A stretch of 64,000 nucleotides of DNA from Taenia hydatigena. Taxonomy: Eukaryota; Platyhelminthes; Cestoda; Cyclophyllidea; Taeniidae. The notes below the pieces were generated by a model that ran no database searches, was not told where the DNA came from, and was given only the letters and a program-made list of their open reading frames with translations. Positions 24,101-38,330 of this stretch are shown piece after piece. Positions within the stretch are counted from its first letter, which is position 1, and every line of letters starts with the position of its first letter. Made by a program: the position numbers and the translations under genes. Location: assembly GCA_036345935.2 (NCBI GenBank), contig JADWOT020000002.1, positions 18,350,073-18,414,072 of the forward strand, read 5' to 3'.

Positions 24101-27100
24101 CTTCTAATAAGCAGACCAATTCCTTCATTTGGATAAAACCAGAACTGTAAAATCCTCTTTGCTTTTTATTCTAATGGCGTTAGGCTTAGAACAGAGTTTG
24201 GGTTTTGCCATCACTGCTTAACAAGCAGCAATCCACTGTGTATGAGACGAATAGACTCCATTCTTCCCAACTTCTTTTACATATTTGCAGCACTTGGCAG
24301 GAGGTGCTTATGCAAAGACATCTATTCGAGAATGAAGCCAAATATCTTTACTGATTCCGTTGTCTCATAGGTCTCTAATCCAAATAGAGACAAAAGCATA
24401 TGTGTCTGTCGTTTGACAGGGCACTAGTGAATTACAACATTCGACGGAATCTTATACACCATATGGTTCTCCTCATATTGCAAATTGCAATAAAATATCG
24501 TCGTCTTAACCTTACTCGAGATATTAATTCTGGCTGTCTCTTGCATGACGCCATCCAACTGAAACCTTGGCTCATGCCCCACATGTGATACTTAAAAGAA
24601 TATACTGAAGCGCAATGAAGTTGGACAAAGTCCTACTTGTCACAAAGGCAATTTAGCATTAAGTATGGCATGTGCGAAAGGTGCGCAACAGCTGTGATAC
24701 CAAGGGAACGGACGTGTCTACCTATCGGTACCATGTCGGTTTGACTGAGACGTGATGTTGTACAAAGTCTTATGCTAGATCTGCGGGTTTGGCAAATACC
24801 CTCATATGTGAATGTTTGCAAGCATATGCTGACTAAAGTAAAGCGGTCTGCAAGCGGTCCAACACTAACTTCAGATTGACGATGCGTTTCGTGAGTGGAT
24901 CCGCTGGGACACTATGGGGACTTATGGGCTTAAAAAAGGCTTTTATTCAAGCATAGCTAGCAGTTAAAGACCTTTGTATAACAACATGACAACGCTATGG
25001 ATGTCAGGTCGTGGAAATTTAAACCAGTAAGTCCTTTCATTACACACCGTTTGTTGCTCTCCCTCTCACCCACACCTTTTCCCTCCACTAATCCCTCTTC
25101 CACTCATTTATCAAATTATTAAAGACTGCTGTGGTCTTGACCAAAGTGTCACCCATGTACCACTTCTGAGCAGTCCATTCAACATGGACAAAGATGCTGA
25201 CTTCTCCATTGTTTTTAAAACTTAGAGCACTGGCCTATTCCAAAGCTGAAGTGCGATAACTGCAGACTAAGTGGCGAGATTGCTTCCACCTTCGACTTTA
25301 GGTAAGAGCAAAGGGACTAGAGTTGAGAAGGGATGGATACGGTGTATGATGGGGGGAGCGGGTGTGCAGTCTTTTTGGATTTGTTTGCAGGCAAGTCCTT
25401 TTACTCCTCCTCTTTCTTGTCACAACCTCTGCCATGGGGAGGTTGAATGTTTGTTGTCGTCTTCATTATATGTATACGGATGATGTGTGGTAGCGAAGAC
25501 GAAGCAGTTAATACGAGGATATCTCGCACTCCGGCGAGCAACCGTGCTCGTCCGCAACCAACTTTTAAATTGTCTTCCCACCTCTCACCTACAAAGTACA
25601 CTTCAAGAACATAAGTGTTGAAGTGATATTCGAAGCGATGCTAGTTGCCCCGATTACGCGATACTCAAGAAAGTCAGGATATTGCATTGCAAGGCTAAAT
25701 TAGAAATTCCTTTCTAAAGCATTTTTGGTACAGCATTGCGGGCATGCGTTATCTTCTCTGTAAAGAACTCTAGAATTGCCAGATAAAAACATCATTGATG
25801 ATGAGATAATGAATAGTTCCATTGTAAGTGCATTAGCATTTGATGGGCACTTTTTATTAAAGTCGCGGTGTAGTGTCTTGGTGCACTAACTGAGCGCATA
25901 GGCATTGGCACGTGGACTCTTGAGGGAAGAGGCAGTTGATGAGATTGATGGAATGCGATGGCCCACTTAGAGTGGCTTGTGCCTCGCATAAATGAGACAG
26001 GTACGAGTGTAGAGGACACGAAATGGGTCTCCTCATCCTTGGCCTTCATACCCGTTGAACCAGTGATAATAATTAAAGAAGGTCATAATTTGTCTTTAGT
26101 TCACTGAAGTTAGGGCGGAGATCAGGGGACGTTTCTTTCCCATCTGAAATCGACGACAACAGTTCCGACCAGAGAGTTGTGTTCAGCGTCCCTAGAACTC
26201 ATCTCCATTTTTATTCAACTTTAAGCATTCAAGTGGAAATTTTTAAAGACGCATATGATGAGGCAAGATAACCTCTTACAACCAGTTGATGCCCTTCCTA
26301 ACCTATCCCTCGATAAAGTAGCAGACAGAAAATCAAAGAAACATGAATTGCGCAGTGGCGGAAATGCAAATATGCTTATCAAATCAGCAGTGAAATTGAA
26401 CCCCTAGATATTATAGGGATGGGTGCAATACTTCCTACAAAATGGGGTTAAGACGATCTCATTTTACGTGACCGAGTTCGAATGAAAGAACAACTCCCCA
26501 AAATGAACATTGCTTCTAATGAATACATAAATATGTTAAATCAGGTGAAGGGCGAAACTGAAGATGACTGGCGTAGAACTCATCAGGACACTTTTAATAT
26601 CGCATCGGTTAAGTAATAGCAACAACCGCATTTGTCTGGGTGTGTCCAAAATTTTATTCACGGAATTCATAAAATATTTTGCATCCGCTTTGTTGTTTTA
26701 ACTGCCAATGACCATTACGTAACAAGACATGATTCGTTACGAATCCAATTGTCACAACCTGGTGGAGAACGAGTTTCGCGTTCATGTGAATGGACAATTA
26801 AGTAGTTGTGATGAGGAGTGTGGAAATTGCTTTTTGTAGAACTGTATCACTCAGTTTGAGAATCAAAACATTAAAATATAGAGGCGCTCATCCAAGTAAA
26901 TTTGCAGCCCTGTTGAGCAGCAAAACCAGCTGGAGAAGGTCGAGTCACAATGGTGAGCACCATTGGTAAGGGAGACGGCTTTGGATGGCGGTGGATAAAA
27001 ATCCTTCCTCCCTACCATATATGAGCAGCAACTTTCATCCTTATCTTCTTCATCAATGCTACTCTCAGCACCATTGTTGCCATCATTATACTCATGCAGG

Positions 27101-28869
27101 CTGCACACACCATCTTCTATTTTCGCATTTTTTATCATTCAATCTTCCTCTACCCAGTCGCCATCTCCACACGTTTGCTATCTGTTAAAAAAGCCACATA
27201 AATGTGAGCCAATGACAAATCCTATTAAGTGCAACGATTGTTAAAAATTAGCGGTGTCATGAAGTAGTCCAATTTACCCACCCAAAACCCGCAGCAAGTC
27301 GTTCCGCGTAATGAGGGTAGTCGCCTCTATAATCTGCCTCATCTGCAACGCACAGCTCCGCGCCTTGTCAATAACTACCTACCTACCCTACAAAAGTGCT
27401 CTGCTGGATGGATAGAAGGGTGAGGACTGCGGGCTAATGGGAGAAAGAAATATCCTGATGGAATGCTTGGTGGCAACCGGTAGGTGTTGATGCTCGAAAG
27501 GAGAATGAGGAAAAGGCTTTGAAATACTTATGTTTCTTGAAACGAATCCATTTGGCGAGAAGTCAGAGAATAACTCGAGCCCCGTGATAGGAAAGGCTGG
27601 TCTCTCCGACGCTTAAAGAACAAGTTAACGTTTGAACTGCCTTAATTTCCTTCTGCATGAGATGCAAACCATATCGTATAGCACTGGTTTCACTCGCGTC
27701 AGAGTTAGCAGCAGAGGCGAGGAGGCAAATGGCGATTCTACGATTTATGCAAACATGTCTGTAAAGGTGCACTTAACATAGTACTCGATAGAAGCAAAAT
27801 ATTGGAAAGTTATATCTAGTATTGGAGTTTATACTACGAATCCTGCGTTTTCGTCTACATTGCAGACGAGATTATAGATTAAAATGCGCAACGTGCAACA
27901 TTTTAAGTCGAATTTGTGAATTTCCTGAACAACATAACCTTCCACTCGGTAAATTCCCGGAATGAATGGTAGCTATTTCTGGTATATTTTGGGTAGTTTA
28001 TTAAATCATGGAGTATGAGTTGACTTTAGGAAGAAAGGCCATGCATAATTATGCAGATTCGATATTGTTTTAAAAAGCATTTGACTTCTATTCAATCTCT
28101 TCTCATGCAAGCTATTTAAGCTGAAACGCGAGGCTGCCAGGAGGATTGAGTTGCTCCTCACATCGGAGTTTTATAAGCTGAAGAAGAGGAAGAGTAGCGT
28201 AGGTTTCTCCTAACCGAGTTTTGCGATGTCTTTGTCATTTGCGTTATTCGATCATTTCTTAGAACGCAGAAGAAGAGGCGATTCGCTAGCACGTGGTTAA
28301 GATCCTTGGAATACCTGCTCGTCGTCAAATCAAACTTGGCCGATTTCGGAAAAACGGAAGAAGAGGAGGCGAATTCGCAACGAATTAAGTAAATCGATTA
28401 GGACCTAAGATATTCTAATTCACTTCATGGGAATTTGTTAAACTCTCCATACCTTCTTTTTAAGCCATAAACAATAGTGCAAAGATGAAGTCGAATCCAG
28501 CATCGCGGCGGAGCAGCCGCAAATTGATTTTAGAGATAATAGAATCAAAGGGAAAATTTTCTCTCAATGAGCCGTCTATTGTGAGCGACAAGGCCGTCAA
28601 TGCGTCTGATGTGGTGGAGGTTGTAATGCAGATTATTCTCGGTAGGGTATCATTTATCAACTTCCTGAGTAGTTATGCAGCAGTTTTCTTGACCTAAAAT
28701 CAATTCGTCCCTCGTGTGGGATGTGCGATGCAGCTTTAAATATACTTATCCTGCTTAAATGATGGATGGGTCGACCGCTGAAGAAGAAATGCAGTTTAAA
28801 ATATGACGTAGGCATTATTCGAAACAGCAGATCTGTAGGCGCGAAACGGCTTGTATATTTTGCTCTTTG
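18106..28869. other. Long region without a supported gene
   Basis: About 10.8 kb with scattered frames of 60-145 codons. The longest are 22147-22584 minus (145 codons), 23384-23740 plus (118) and 19097-19447 minus (116). None has a motif I recognise or clean flanking splice sites, and I would not call them genes. Some could be single exons of unknown genes. The minus frame at 27563-27772 and the acidic minus frame at 26863-27138 look slightly coding-like in composition. No long repeat was noticed. Confidence 0.35.
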
Positions 28870-30035
28870 CACCAGGAGCCAGAATAATTTCTACCTTGTA
28901 TCGAAAGAACAGTTTTTTCAGCGATCAACACCTCTATCATTTGAATAAGGAAAACGCAATCAAGATTCCATCCCGCATCTCCACACGAAGAACGCGTAGG
29001 TTTCACACCATGGTAGTCACTGCAACCGAAGATCAGAACTGGTAGACGCCTGCTCTAGGAAGTCTATAAACGGCACTCCACCGAGAATAATCCGCATCAC
29101 AGTCTCCCCATAGCAAGAGCATTAACGACCGTCCACGAAAGACGGCTCAGGAGTCAGCTTGTAGTTGACCTCTTTCGACATTGAGTTCGGCTTACTAATT
29201 CGCGTGCTGAGGGCTGTCAAGTTTGATGGAGAGCTGGCACCCGAGGCAATCATTCGCCAGTATCATCGCTAAATACTGAGTATTTTATGAAGTCGCCGTG
29301 GTGATTCCTTTCGTGTGCATCACATTCTTTGCACTTCTCGGGATCCAAGGTTTTTTGATGATATTAATTGTATGGAGATGCTCCGGATGGTAGGTGGATG
29401 AAATTGAAACGCATAACTCCTACTCTCTTCTCTTGTTTAGTTTCTTCCAACGGTTGAGTGGCTGATTGCTATTTACCCTAATGATGTAACGATCTGCGGC
29501 CACCCTAGAGACAATGTAAATGATAAGGTGAGCAGTTTGTTTTTGCAGTGCTTGCCTTCTTCAATCTTAGATGCAGGTGGCCAGGGATTCCTTCAGTGCC
29601 GGATTGATTATTTCTCCTATGACTCATGGCTACTCTGTGCTTGAAAGCGAAGCAGAGGAAGAAAGGGGAAGAGTAGAGTAGAGTGGGACACGAGCTTGAG
29701 GTTGCTGTGGTATTGAAGCTGAGGTAAACGTTGTGGAGACTGTTCTGAACAGTGGTGTTTGATGAATAAATGTGATGTGATCTTGCAGAGCTGCAGCTTT
29801 TGTGGGGTTGTGGTTCGGGACTTGGGTTTGGCGGACTTGCGCATCGTGAGTTAAATTTGTCATATTTTAGCATTAAACATGAAAGAAAGCTATTTTAAAG
29901 CAATGCGTGGGCTTGTATTGAATAGCCTTACCCTGGTTGTTACCACAGTATTCTCAATAGTGGGTGACATTAGCGCAACGTTAGGATCGTCAACACATGT
30001 GGTTGAGCCAATTCGAATTTATGCATGACTTATGT
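28870..30035 (+). pseudogene. Copy A of a duplicated multi-exon gene (unrecognised, decayed)
   Basis: Diverged copy of the locus at about 36.43-38.33 kb. The clearest exons are A1 29441-29527 (VEWLIAIYPNDVTICG), A2 from 29577 (GLIISPMTHGYSVLES) and A3 29789-29845. Introns are 29528-29576 (49 bases, gtgagc to atgcag) and 29724-29788 (65 bases, gtaaac to cttgcag). A frame from about 29891 reads ESYFKAMRGLVLNSLTLVV and on to TLGSSTHVVEPIRIYA before a stop. Upstream, VKFDGELAPEAIIR near 29220 matches IKFGGKLETETIIR in copy B. A2 has an in-frame TAG at about 29679, before its donor, and a deletion relative to copy B, so this copy looks disabled. I do not recognise the family. Boundaries are approximate. 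Confidence 0.6.
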
Positions 30036-33000
30036 ACCGGGGATGGGAAAGATGACTGTGATTGGCAAGGCGTTAGCATTATTGTTTTGCTGCGAGCCAA
30101 AAAGGCGTAAATTGGCCTTGAAAGCGGGTCAAATCGATATGCGGGGTCATACGGTGACGAATTTCGACCTGCACAATCACCTGAAATCCGCCACGAAACC
30201 GACCTAGATCCATTTGCGGATCATACGGTGACGGCATTTATACTTAAGTACGAGCTGAACTAGCTTCTTGAGCCCTGAACTCATCGCACTACTGGATAAA
30301 GTTGTCGGGTTGGCTAACGCATCATCCATTAACGGTGATGGATATCTACCCGCTTAGAGCCACTAACAGATTAGCAATAGTGCTCTTAGCCTGGCAAATT
30401 GCATTCAAAATATGCTTCTCTTCACTGAATTGGCGTTACATCTCTTCGATATGAAAGTGAACTCTCTAAGCGGGCATCAATCTCATCATTGCTCACCTAG
30501 ATTGATTCTGTTCTGTCAAGGAGGAGATGCTGTTCCACCGCGCTTCATTCGACTCAGTTCCGGTTTCTTCAGTTTTGGTAAAAACAAAGTTGGGTGATTG
30601 GTGTGCCGCTAACGCTCATTGTCATATTGAATGGGCCGTGCTTGCTATCAGGTGTGTCTAAATGAACGTCGACTATTCCAGTAGGCGAAGTAATGACGAG
30701 TCGATAACGTAGGGCCAAGGCGCAATGAAAATAGAGAAGACACATCTGATGCCATAGAGGATTGTCAAAAAAGGGAAGCTTTGTCAAGAGCAAACTCCTC
30801 TCGAAGATCACTCGACTATTTTACTCAAAAGAACTTTGTGACGTCAGTGCTAGAATAAAGTTTGTCTGTGTATGAAGAAAGGGAATGATAGCGGAATGTG
30901 AGGACCTGGATCGGCAGTCCAACCGGCCTCTTCCGACTAACAGTCCACGTCAGCTTCATTTTTAAGCACGATCTACGCATCTGTCCAGCAGATTCATTTG
31001 ACTAGGATCTTAGCATCTATCTCCTCCACCGCACTCCCTCTGTCCCGTTCCACTACTTTCCTACATTGCATTAAAATATTCTGCGCAAAATTGATACGCT
31101 TGCTGATTGTTTAGCCCTCAGCCGCGTACGCATTCACTTGGATGGTTATTGTACTTCGTCGAGTGAAGTGGTCTCTGGGCCATGATAGTAAATGAACAGT
31201 ACAGTGCTGAGTTCACTGAAATGTGGCAGACCAAAACAGCAAGTACATTGTTTACTTTTCGGGTTAGTGATAAGGCATAATATCTTACAAGCGTAGAGAG
31301 TTGAAAAGTAAGTGCCAGTTAACATCTCTACCGCCACAGTGCCGATTACATTACTTCCAGATGTAGCTGAGCAAATTTCTGGAGAAAAAACTTTGCCAAA
31401 ATAATATGCCTTATGCACAATCGCAGTTCAATCATCAGATGTAAAACGCGAATATATAATGCCTATCACCTGCTTTTCAGACACCAATTATCCACAAACT
31501 TAGACCAATGCAATTTATTTATCCTCGTCGACAGGCCAGTGATGACGTAGTAGCTGTATTATTACCAGTAGGTTGACAAAACACGCCCATTTTGTAAGTA
31601 TAACAACCAACTGTGCAAATTGGAGTCTCCGTAGTGATGTAACTGCAAGCGTCACTGAGCCTACAGCAGTCAAAAGGCGGATTAGATTACCTTCAGAAGA
31701 TCTGTAAAACGAGATTAAAATGAGGGCACAGCATACTGGTGTAGGACTTTCCTTTATTTTTAGTCTTCAAGTGAACGGAGTTTAACGGAACTCATAACCG
31801 GAGGGATGAACAGAATCCACTTTAGTGATTCTACTCTGGGATAGGTATTTTACGAATAAGTTGAGCTCAGTTATAAAAAATTTACCATTTGCAGAACAAT
31901 CGCTCCACTCATCCTCCATTGGGTGTCATGTTGCGAATTTGAAGCTTAAATGGGTTAAAATTTAAGGTGGGAATTAAGGAGACGAAACGAAGTCGGTCAT
32001 TTGCTGATGGTTCTAAATACTTCGCGTTCAGAGACTCCGATGCAATCTTACACCTCCCTTACACCCTATGAGCGTGGCCCCAGGTTATTTGGCACGAAGA
32101 CTTGTCAAGACTTGCAATGAATTGAAATGTTTTTGTCAAAATTTAGTTCCTATATTTTATGGTTTAGTTCCATGTATTTGCACTGGTAATAGGGCAAGTC
32201 TAGCACTACATTTTAGCGGTGAACCTAGTGACAATTTGGGAGGAAATGGAAGAACAACCTTAAACAAGTTGCAATTAATAGTAGCCTAAGTTGCATATTT
32301 TGAATGAACTTTTGAAGCACCGCTTCTTTAGTGGAACCAATGATTCCCTCTTGAATTTACTTTCACTGCATTATGCTCAGGTCACAACCACAAAATTCTG
32401 GTTTATAATGGAGTGAAATCCGAAATAGCTTCCTCCGAATTCATTGTTAAGTGTTAAGTATAGCAGGCTGGTAAAATTGCTGACGGGGGATCAACCAGCG
32501 TCGAACACTGTGAAATTCAAAAGCCATTAAGTTTTACATTTATTCCGTGTGGTAGAAAGTGATTTCCTTTTGATGACATCCACCACTAATGGTAGCAAGG
32601 GAAGTAGTCATTCCAGCCTCTAGTAGACCACTACAATTACCTATTCAATCGTACGGTGACTATATGTTGCACAAACGACTTTTGCAAAAAATCCAACCTA
32701 CTAACTGTTTCGTTTGCTAAAATAATGACGCCAAAGTACATCCAACACCCTCACATCAGGAGTAGTCACAATGACATGTTTTATGCTTAAGATTGGTAAG
32801 CTAAACAGAGTTGCGGAGTCCGTTGAAGATGCCACGAAGGAGAATTGCATATTGTGAGAGAAATTTCATCAGGGAGTAGCGTGAGAGTGTGATCACGATG
32901 GTAGAAAGGCATCGCGATGCCAGAAATTATCAATTGAGTATGAAACTATAAAAGTGCTTCATTTTGACCGAACGCAGTAATGAAAGAATCCGCATCACTT

Positions 33001-36000
33001 GATCAGTTATATTGCCCTATCTCAACTGTCGGAGGCTCTAACTGTGTCAGTGTAGGAACAAGAAAGCAAAAAAACCACATGGTTACCGTGTATTTCCTTT
33101 TCGTTAGTGTCCCAAACTACTCCGAGTGGATGAGTACCAGCCTTGTTACTGTTAATGCCAGCACAGTCTCCAACGCAAAATAATTTACTTACATTTTTAC
33201 ACACATCGTTGCAGTGAATTTGCCTGACCATGGCGGTGTGAATACTTCATTCGAGCCTTGTTCCTAAACGCAGTCTCGATTGGAAGGCCAGAAAAATGGA
33301 ATCACGTTGTGAGTGAGATGGGCAGATGCTGTGTTAGATTGATTAAACAACTGCGTTGTTAAGAGCCCTTGCGACTCGGTTTAAAACTTCTAATCCTAAA
33401 ATCGACTTCCATGCTCATGTCTAAGATCAAGTGCTTCCTTTTACATCGCGACCATAATTGCGCTACCTGCAATCTTTGAGTGTGGTTGCATAGCAGAATT
33501 GGGTGCTAAGTTCAAGGCCACATGGCCATTCACACGCATTGGCGACGCTAAGATCAATCAGTTCTACAAGGCGACGACTCACTGGCGCCCTAATCAAACA
33601 GGTGCATAGCGTAGTAGAGACAATGGCGCCAGTTTGTTGCATTCTGGCTCTATGAGAGACTCCTTTGCATGCATTCTTTAGGAAAAAGATAAGAAATTCT
33701 GTCCTCTACGCCTCATATTCTGCTGACAAACACTATATTTTTCTTAGAGCATGTTATTTTGCATGACCCAAGGAGGCGTTTGTGCAACAGCTTCTATCCA
33801 CGCTCGATTGTGGAGCACCAGTTACTCTATTAGAGCCCTACCACAACTGACGAAACCCTGTTTGGTGTCGAATGCGTTGCATTACAGACATTCCTGGCGT
33901 AAACCAAAACAACCCGAGGCTGTATTGGAAGATGAAATTTAGATTACGCGTATCGCGTTGATTTCCTCCGTGGCCACACATCACTCACGACAACTAACAG
34001 ACTCGGATGCTGATGTGGTCTGTGTTAAAAGTTACTCGAGATGCTGTGTTCAATCCCTCTAACTGTTTTCTCCTTATACTTTTTTGATTACTTCGATCAA
34101 CTCCTATAGACTTTGGGGAGTAGTCACGCTTAGTTCTCTGTCCCCTGTCATCCACACATATGCGAATGACAGAATTTCGATTACTACAGCTGAAGCTAAA
34201 TGGTTAAATTGAAAGTGGCCCATTATTCTTAGTAAAATGTCCTTTAGATATCGCGGATGTCAGATTTCATGGATATGGGGAAGTAAAATTATGCTTCATC
34301 ATAGTGGAGTGTGGTTAGCTGGTCCTCTTCACTCTCCGATTCAGGCAGCTGTTAAGGCTTTGGACGAGGGGGCGTTGACTGGATTGCAAAATTGCAGACT
34401 AGGCTAACCTGTTACCCAGACAACATTGTTAGAATATCGATTAAGCTAGGTTCCGATCGGGCAAAAGTACCAGTTTGAGACAATTCCAAATAATAATGAA
34501 ATGCATGCTAGCTAGTCAGAGTGCTAACCTGTCTGCTAACCATCTGGCCAGCCATTTAGATGGATGATTATAATTAAACTGATGCCATTTGACATGCAAA
34601 ACGGGCAGCGTTCCCTGCCAGGAGTGAGACGTGGGTCACGGCCCTAGCGATAATGACAAATAGATAACGAGTTCTGAGAATGGATACGATTTAAGTCATT
34701 TGCACATATAAGTACAAAGGGGCGAGAATTGGCAACCCTAGCATGCAAATTTCGGGCACCATGAGCATCGACTTGGTTATTTTTCTTCATCGAACTGAGG
34801 GTTGATGGTGAAAAGCGAATTGGTCAAAGCTCTCGCAAGCTGCTCGTGCTCAAACACTCTCTCCTCTTCCATATGATTGACGACTTATCATGACCTCTTT
34901 TCCTCTTATTTTGACTCTTCCACACCTAAAACACCTATCTTGACTCAGAAGGAGCAGCAAAAGACCTCGGCAGATCTTCTGCCATTTTTCTTGGTCGGGG
35001 ATCAGTCCACTCTGTCCCCATGTTATTCTCCTTCCCACACCGTCAGCATAATCGCATAATTGAAATGGAATTTTAAGTCACATACAGCCCTTCTTTACAC
35101 TTTCCGCGAGGGCAGAATCGGGTAGCAGGTAATAGCACGAGCATTGATGGCTGGAGCAAGAGGGGTGCGACATTCGGCCACTTCATTACGCTATCAATTT
35201 CTTCATGCAAAACCACCAGTGAGTAAGAAACGACGCATGTTGACGGTACCTAGTTAATCTGTAGTCACGGTCAAATCTACTAGCCAGCTAGTCAAGATTA
35301 AAGTCTTTATCACCCGAGATCGTTGATTGACTGGTCGGCCGAACAATCCACCTGAGCAATTAACCACCCAACTGACCAGAAGCTCTAATGGTGCTTATCC
35401 CTTGTCACGGTGAGTTGCCGTCAACTATGCTGTCCTTTTTACGTTCTCTGGATCGCGTGGGCATTACCACCGAGAATCGAAAGCTCGAGACGCAATTGCG
35501 AACAACCGCTCCACATTTCAAATTAGCACACTGTATTTCTCTTACTCAGATGTTCAAAAGTAACGTGGGCAAATTAATCCCCCATTAAGGTAGTCACCAA
35601 GTATTCAGGGTGAGCTAGACGAGGTTCCATTCACTGTCGTCGTGCTCGTCGGTTTTAGTTGTTCCTTGCTCTTCAACAATTTTTGCACTATTCTCTCGAG
35701 GCACCTGAAGAAGAAGTTGTTGCAACTGCGCGTGTGGTGTCGATTGCAATATTACTTAGTGAAATCGGCTTAAAGCTCTGAGTCACGATTTAATTTAAGA
35801 AGTTGCAGATTAAGCAGCTTAAGGAAGGCCTTGAAGTCAGCTAGCTAAAAGTTCTTCTTATCTCTCCTTTTCGTCGCTTGGCACCCATTTGGCCATGTTC
35901 ACCGTAAGGCGCCTGAGCTGGAAAGGTCAAACCAACAATTTAGGCAAAACTATCGGCTCTGCTGCCTTGTCCTTGTTCCAGTTTATTGTTCTTGGTGGAC

Positions 36001-36432
36001 AGGTGGGTGGATGAGAAGTTGGTCATTCACTCGGCTTATCAGACAGGTGCGCTCGTTAGCTGGCTTAAATGGACAGGCAAGCGTGTGCTACCCAGACTGA
36101 AATTCCTCGTTCAACTTCATCGTTCAGACTCCTGCGCCAACATTCCCGTTAAAACATGTGACGGACTCGGCTTTAGTACTTTCATCCTTGGCTTGACTTT
36201 CCTTGAACCAAATGGAGTGAGAAGAGAGGAAGTGTATTCATCACTACCAATAACGTGATGAACAAGGCAGAGCGATGAGGGTGCTGCACACAACAAGAAT
36301 TCACATTGCCGTCGAATGAACTTGACGACTATTCTGCAGCAGGAAGCGTTTTCGTCATACGCTTATCGCCTTGAACTGAGGACTACTTAGTCAAGCATAT
36401 ACATTGCAAATGTGTTGACGTGGAGAAAATGC
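30036..36432. other. Intergenic, no supported gene
   Basis: A short direct repeat sits right after copy A: tcatacggtgacg occurs near 30148 and again near 30221, within similar flanks. The rest of this roughly 6.4 kb shows only short frames without motifs (the plus frames 32980-33183, 33751-33942 and 35986-36258 are examples). No other repeat was recognised. Confidence 0.35.
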
Positions 36433-38330
36433 TAGAGAACCGCCTCCATTGATGATGCGGTGGCTAATGTGGCCCTTCGACCCGGTGAAGTAATGCTTGT
36501 GCCTGCGCCTCTGCCTCCTCGCAGTAGTGCCAATCACAGAGACAACGACGGCGCAGCAAGGGCACTGGTCCTTCCTTGAGCGTGCGAAACTGTCATCACC
36601 CCAACTCCTGTTACATATCGCCAACGATGGAGAATGTCAGCCACATGCATTCAAACAACAGGTCTTGATGTAATGATGGCCAGGTGGGATCGGGACATGG
36701 AGGAGGGAGTAGAATTTGTATTCCGTAGGTGGTTGAGGGGTGTAGATGGCATGTGCACTTGAGACGAGAAGCGAGAAATTGGCCATGCGGCAAACAAATT
36801 TAGGGAGCAATTTATGGAACAGTTGGCGGCTGTTAAATTGTCAGCATTTGCTCTTCCCACTCACGTAGAGTGTATAGCTCGGCGAAGACAACGCCATGGT
36901 AGGCTTGCCGTTCTGGTGAGGGAGGAAGCTCTCCTGTGGGCGATTCCAAGTAGATTCAGTAATGTGTAAAACATGAGTGTAATGAGCTAAAACAGGATGC
37001 AGGGGGGATTTCCCCACCTAGGTCTTCTTGTCTGCGGCAGTTTGTGAGGGCGTTTGTCCCTCTGATGTCATCTTTTTCTCCCACGATAGCGAATTTCCAA
37101 GCAGTGGAGTGACATAATTATTCGGTGAAGGTAGAGCAAAGCTTTGGTATTTATCATTATCCTTAATACCCCGGAGTAAAGTGAGAAGTTGTATAGGCGT
37201 CCTTTAAAGTGTTCTAGAGCTTGGAGAGACGAATGAAGTGGAGGTTGGGACGGTAGGGGTGCTGCAGGCTATATCAAATTCGGTGGAAAGCTGGAAACCG
37301 AGACAATCATTCGCCTCACTCCTTGCTAATTGCCAATTCTAAATGTAATGGACAATAGTGATTTCTTTTGTATACATTAGAGTTGCAGCTGTTCTCGAGA
37401 TCTGAGGTTTGCTAATGATTTGACTTGTTCGCAGATGCCCCGGAAGGTAGGTCGATGAAACTCAAAGCATCACTTCCTCTCTCTTGCTTGGCTTCTTTTA
37501 ATGGTCGAGTGGCTAATTGCTATTTACCCTAATGAAATAAGGATCTGCGACCTACCTGGAGACAGTGCAAGTGACAAGGTGAGTGGTTTGATTCGTGTAG
37601 TGCTTATCCTCTTCAATCTTATATGCAGGTGGCCTGGGATCACTTTGGTGCCAAGTCGATTATTTCTCCTGGGGCTTATGGCTGCATTGTGCTTGGAAGT
37701 AAAGCAGTGGAAGTAAAGGAAGGTGTGAAGAGTAAAGAAGGGACGGTTCGGAGTGGAGTGGGGGACGAGCATGACAAAGGTGATAGTGCTGTGGAATCGA
37801 AGTTGAAGTAGACGTGGTGGAGACTGCCTTGAGCAGTAATGTATGGTGATTAAATGTGATGTACTCTTGCAGAGTTGCAGCTTCGGTGGGTTTGCAATTT
37901 AGGCTTGGTAGACTTGCACATCGTAAGTTGGATTTGTCATATTTTGACATTGAATAGAAGGAAGGCGACTTTAAGGCGATGCACGAGATTGTTTAGAATG
38001 GCCTTATTTTGGTTGTTGCCGCAGTGTCTTCAACGGTTGTCGACATTAGTGGGGTTTCGGAATCGTCAACACATGCGGTTGAGCTCATTTGAATTCGCTC
38101 ATGACTTATGTACTCGCGCATACATTAACAGTCTTGTGGATGGTAAGTGGGTAGACTCCATGAACTTGTTCAAGTGTGTATGCAACGCTGTCGACAAATA
38201 TGACAAGAATCGGTTCATAATTTGCCATCACTTTAATGCATCACCTTATACTTTTGAGTGTTGTTCATTCATTGTTGTAACTAGCGGGTCATTTCCTCGT
38301 ATTTATGCACACATACAGGTAAACTCTTAG
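36433..38330 (+). pseudogene. Copy B of a duplicated multi-exon gene (unrecognised)
   Basis: This copy is more open than copy A. One frame runs from about 36433 to 36969 with coding-like content (SIDDAVANVALRPGEVMLVP, DMEEGVEFVFRRWLRGVDG, FMEQLAAVKLSAFALP), broken by two TGA stops; both could come from CGA by CpG decay. Next come IKFGGKLETETIIR near 37280, B1 ending at 37578 (VEWLIAIYPNEIRICDLPGD), B2 37629-37807 (SIISPGAYGCIVLGSKAVEV) and B3 37873-37922 (VAASVGLQFRLGRLAH). The introns are 50 and 65 bases, with GT-AG ends. B2 is open up to its donor and joins B3 in phase. The acceptor before B1 (tttag in copy A) is lost here (cttgg). A later frame, INSLVDGKWVDSMNLFKC to PRIYAHIQ, may be another exon. 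The function is unknown. It is probably a pseudogene, though some exons may still be used. Confidence 0.55.

Noticed and set aside
28485..28697. Plus frame starting MKSNPASRRSS as the first exon of copy A
   Set aside because: No counterpart was found before copy B, and the frame overlaps an equally long minus frame.
36391..36860. Minus-strand frames opposite copy B as a separate gene
   Set aside because: They overlap each other in different frames and look like shadows of the GC-richer plus frame.
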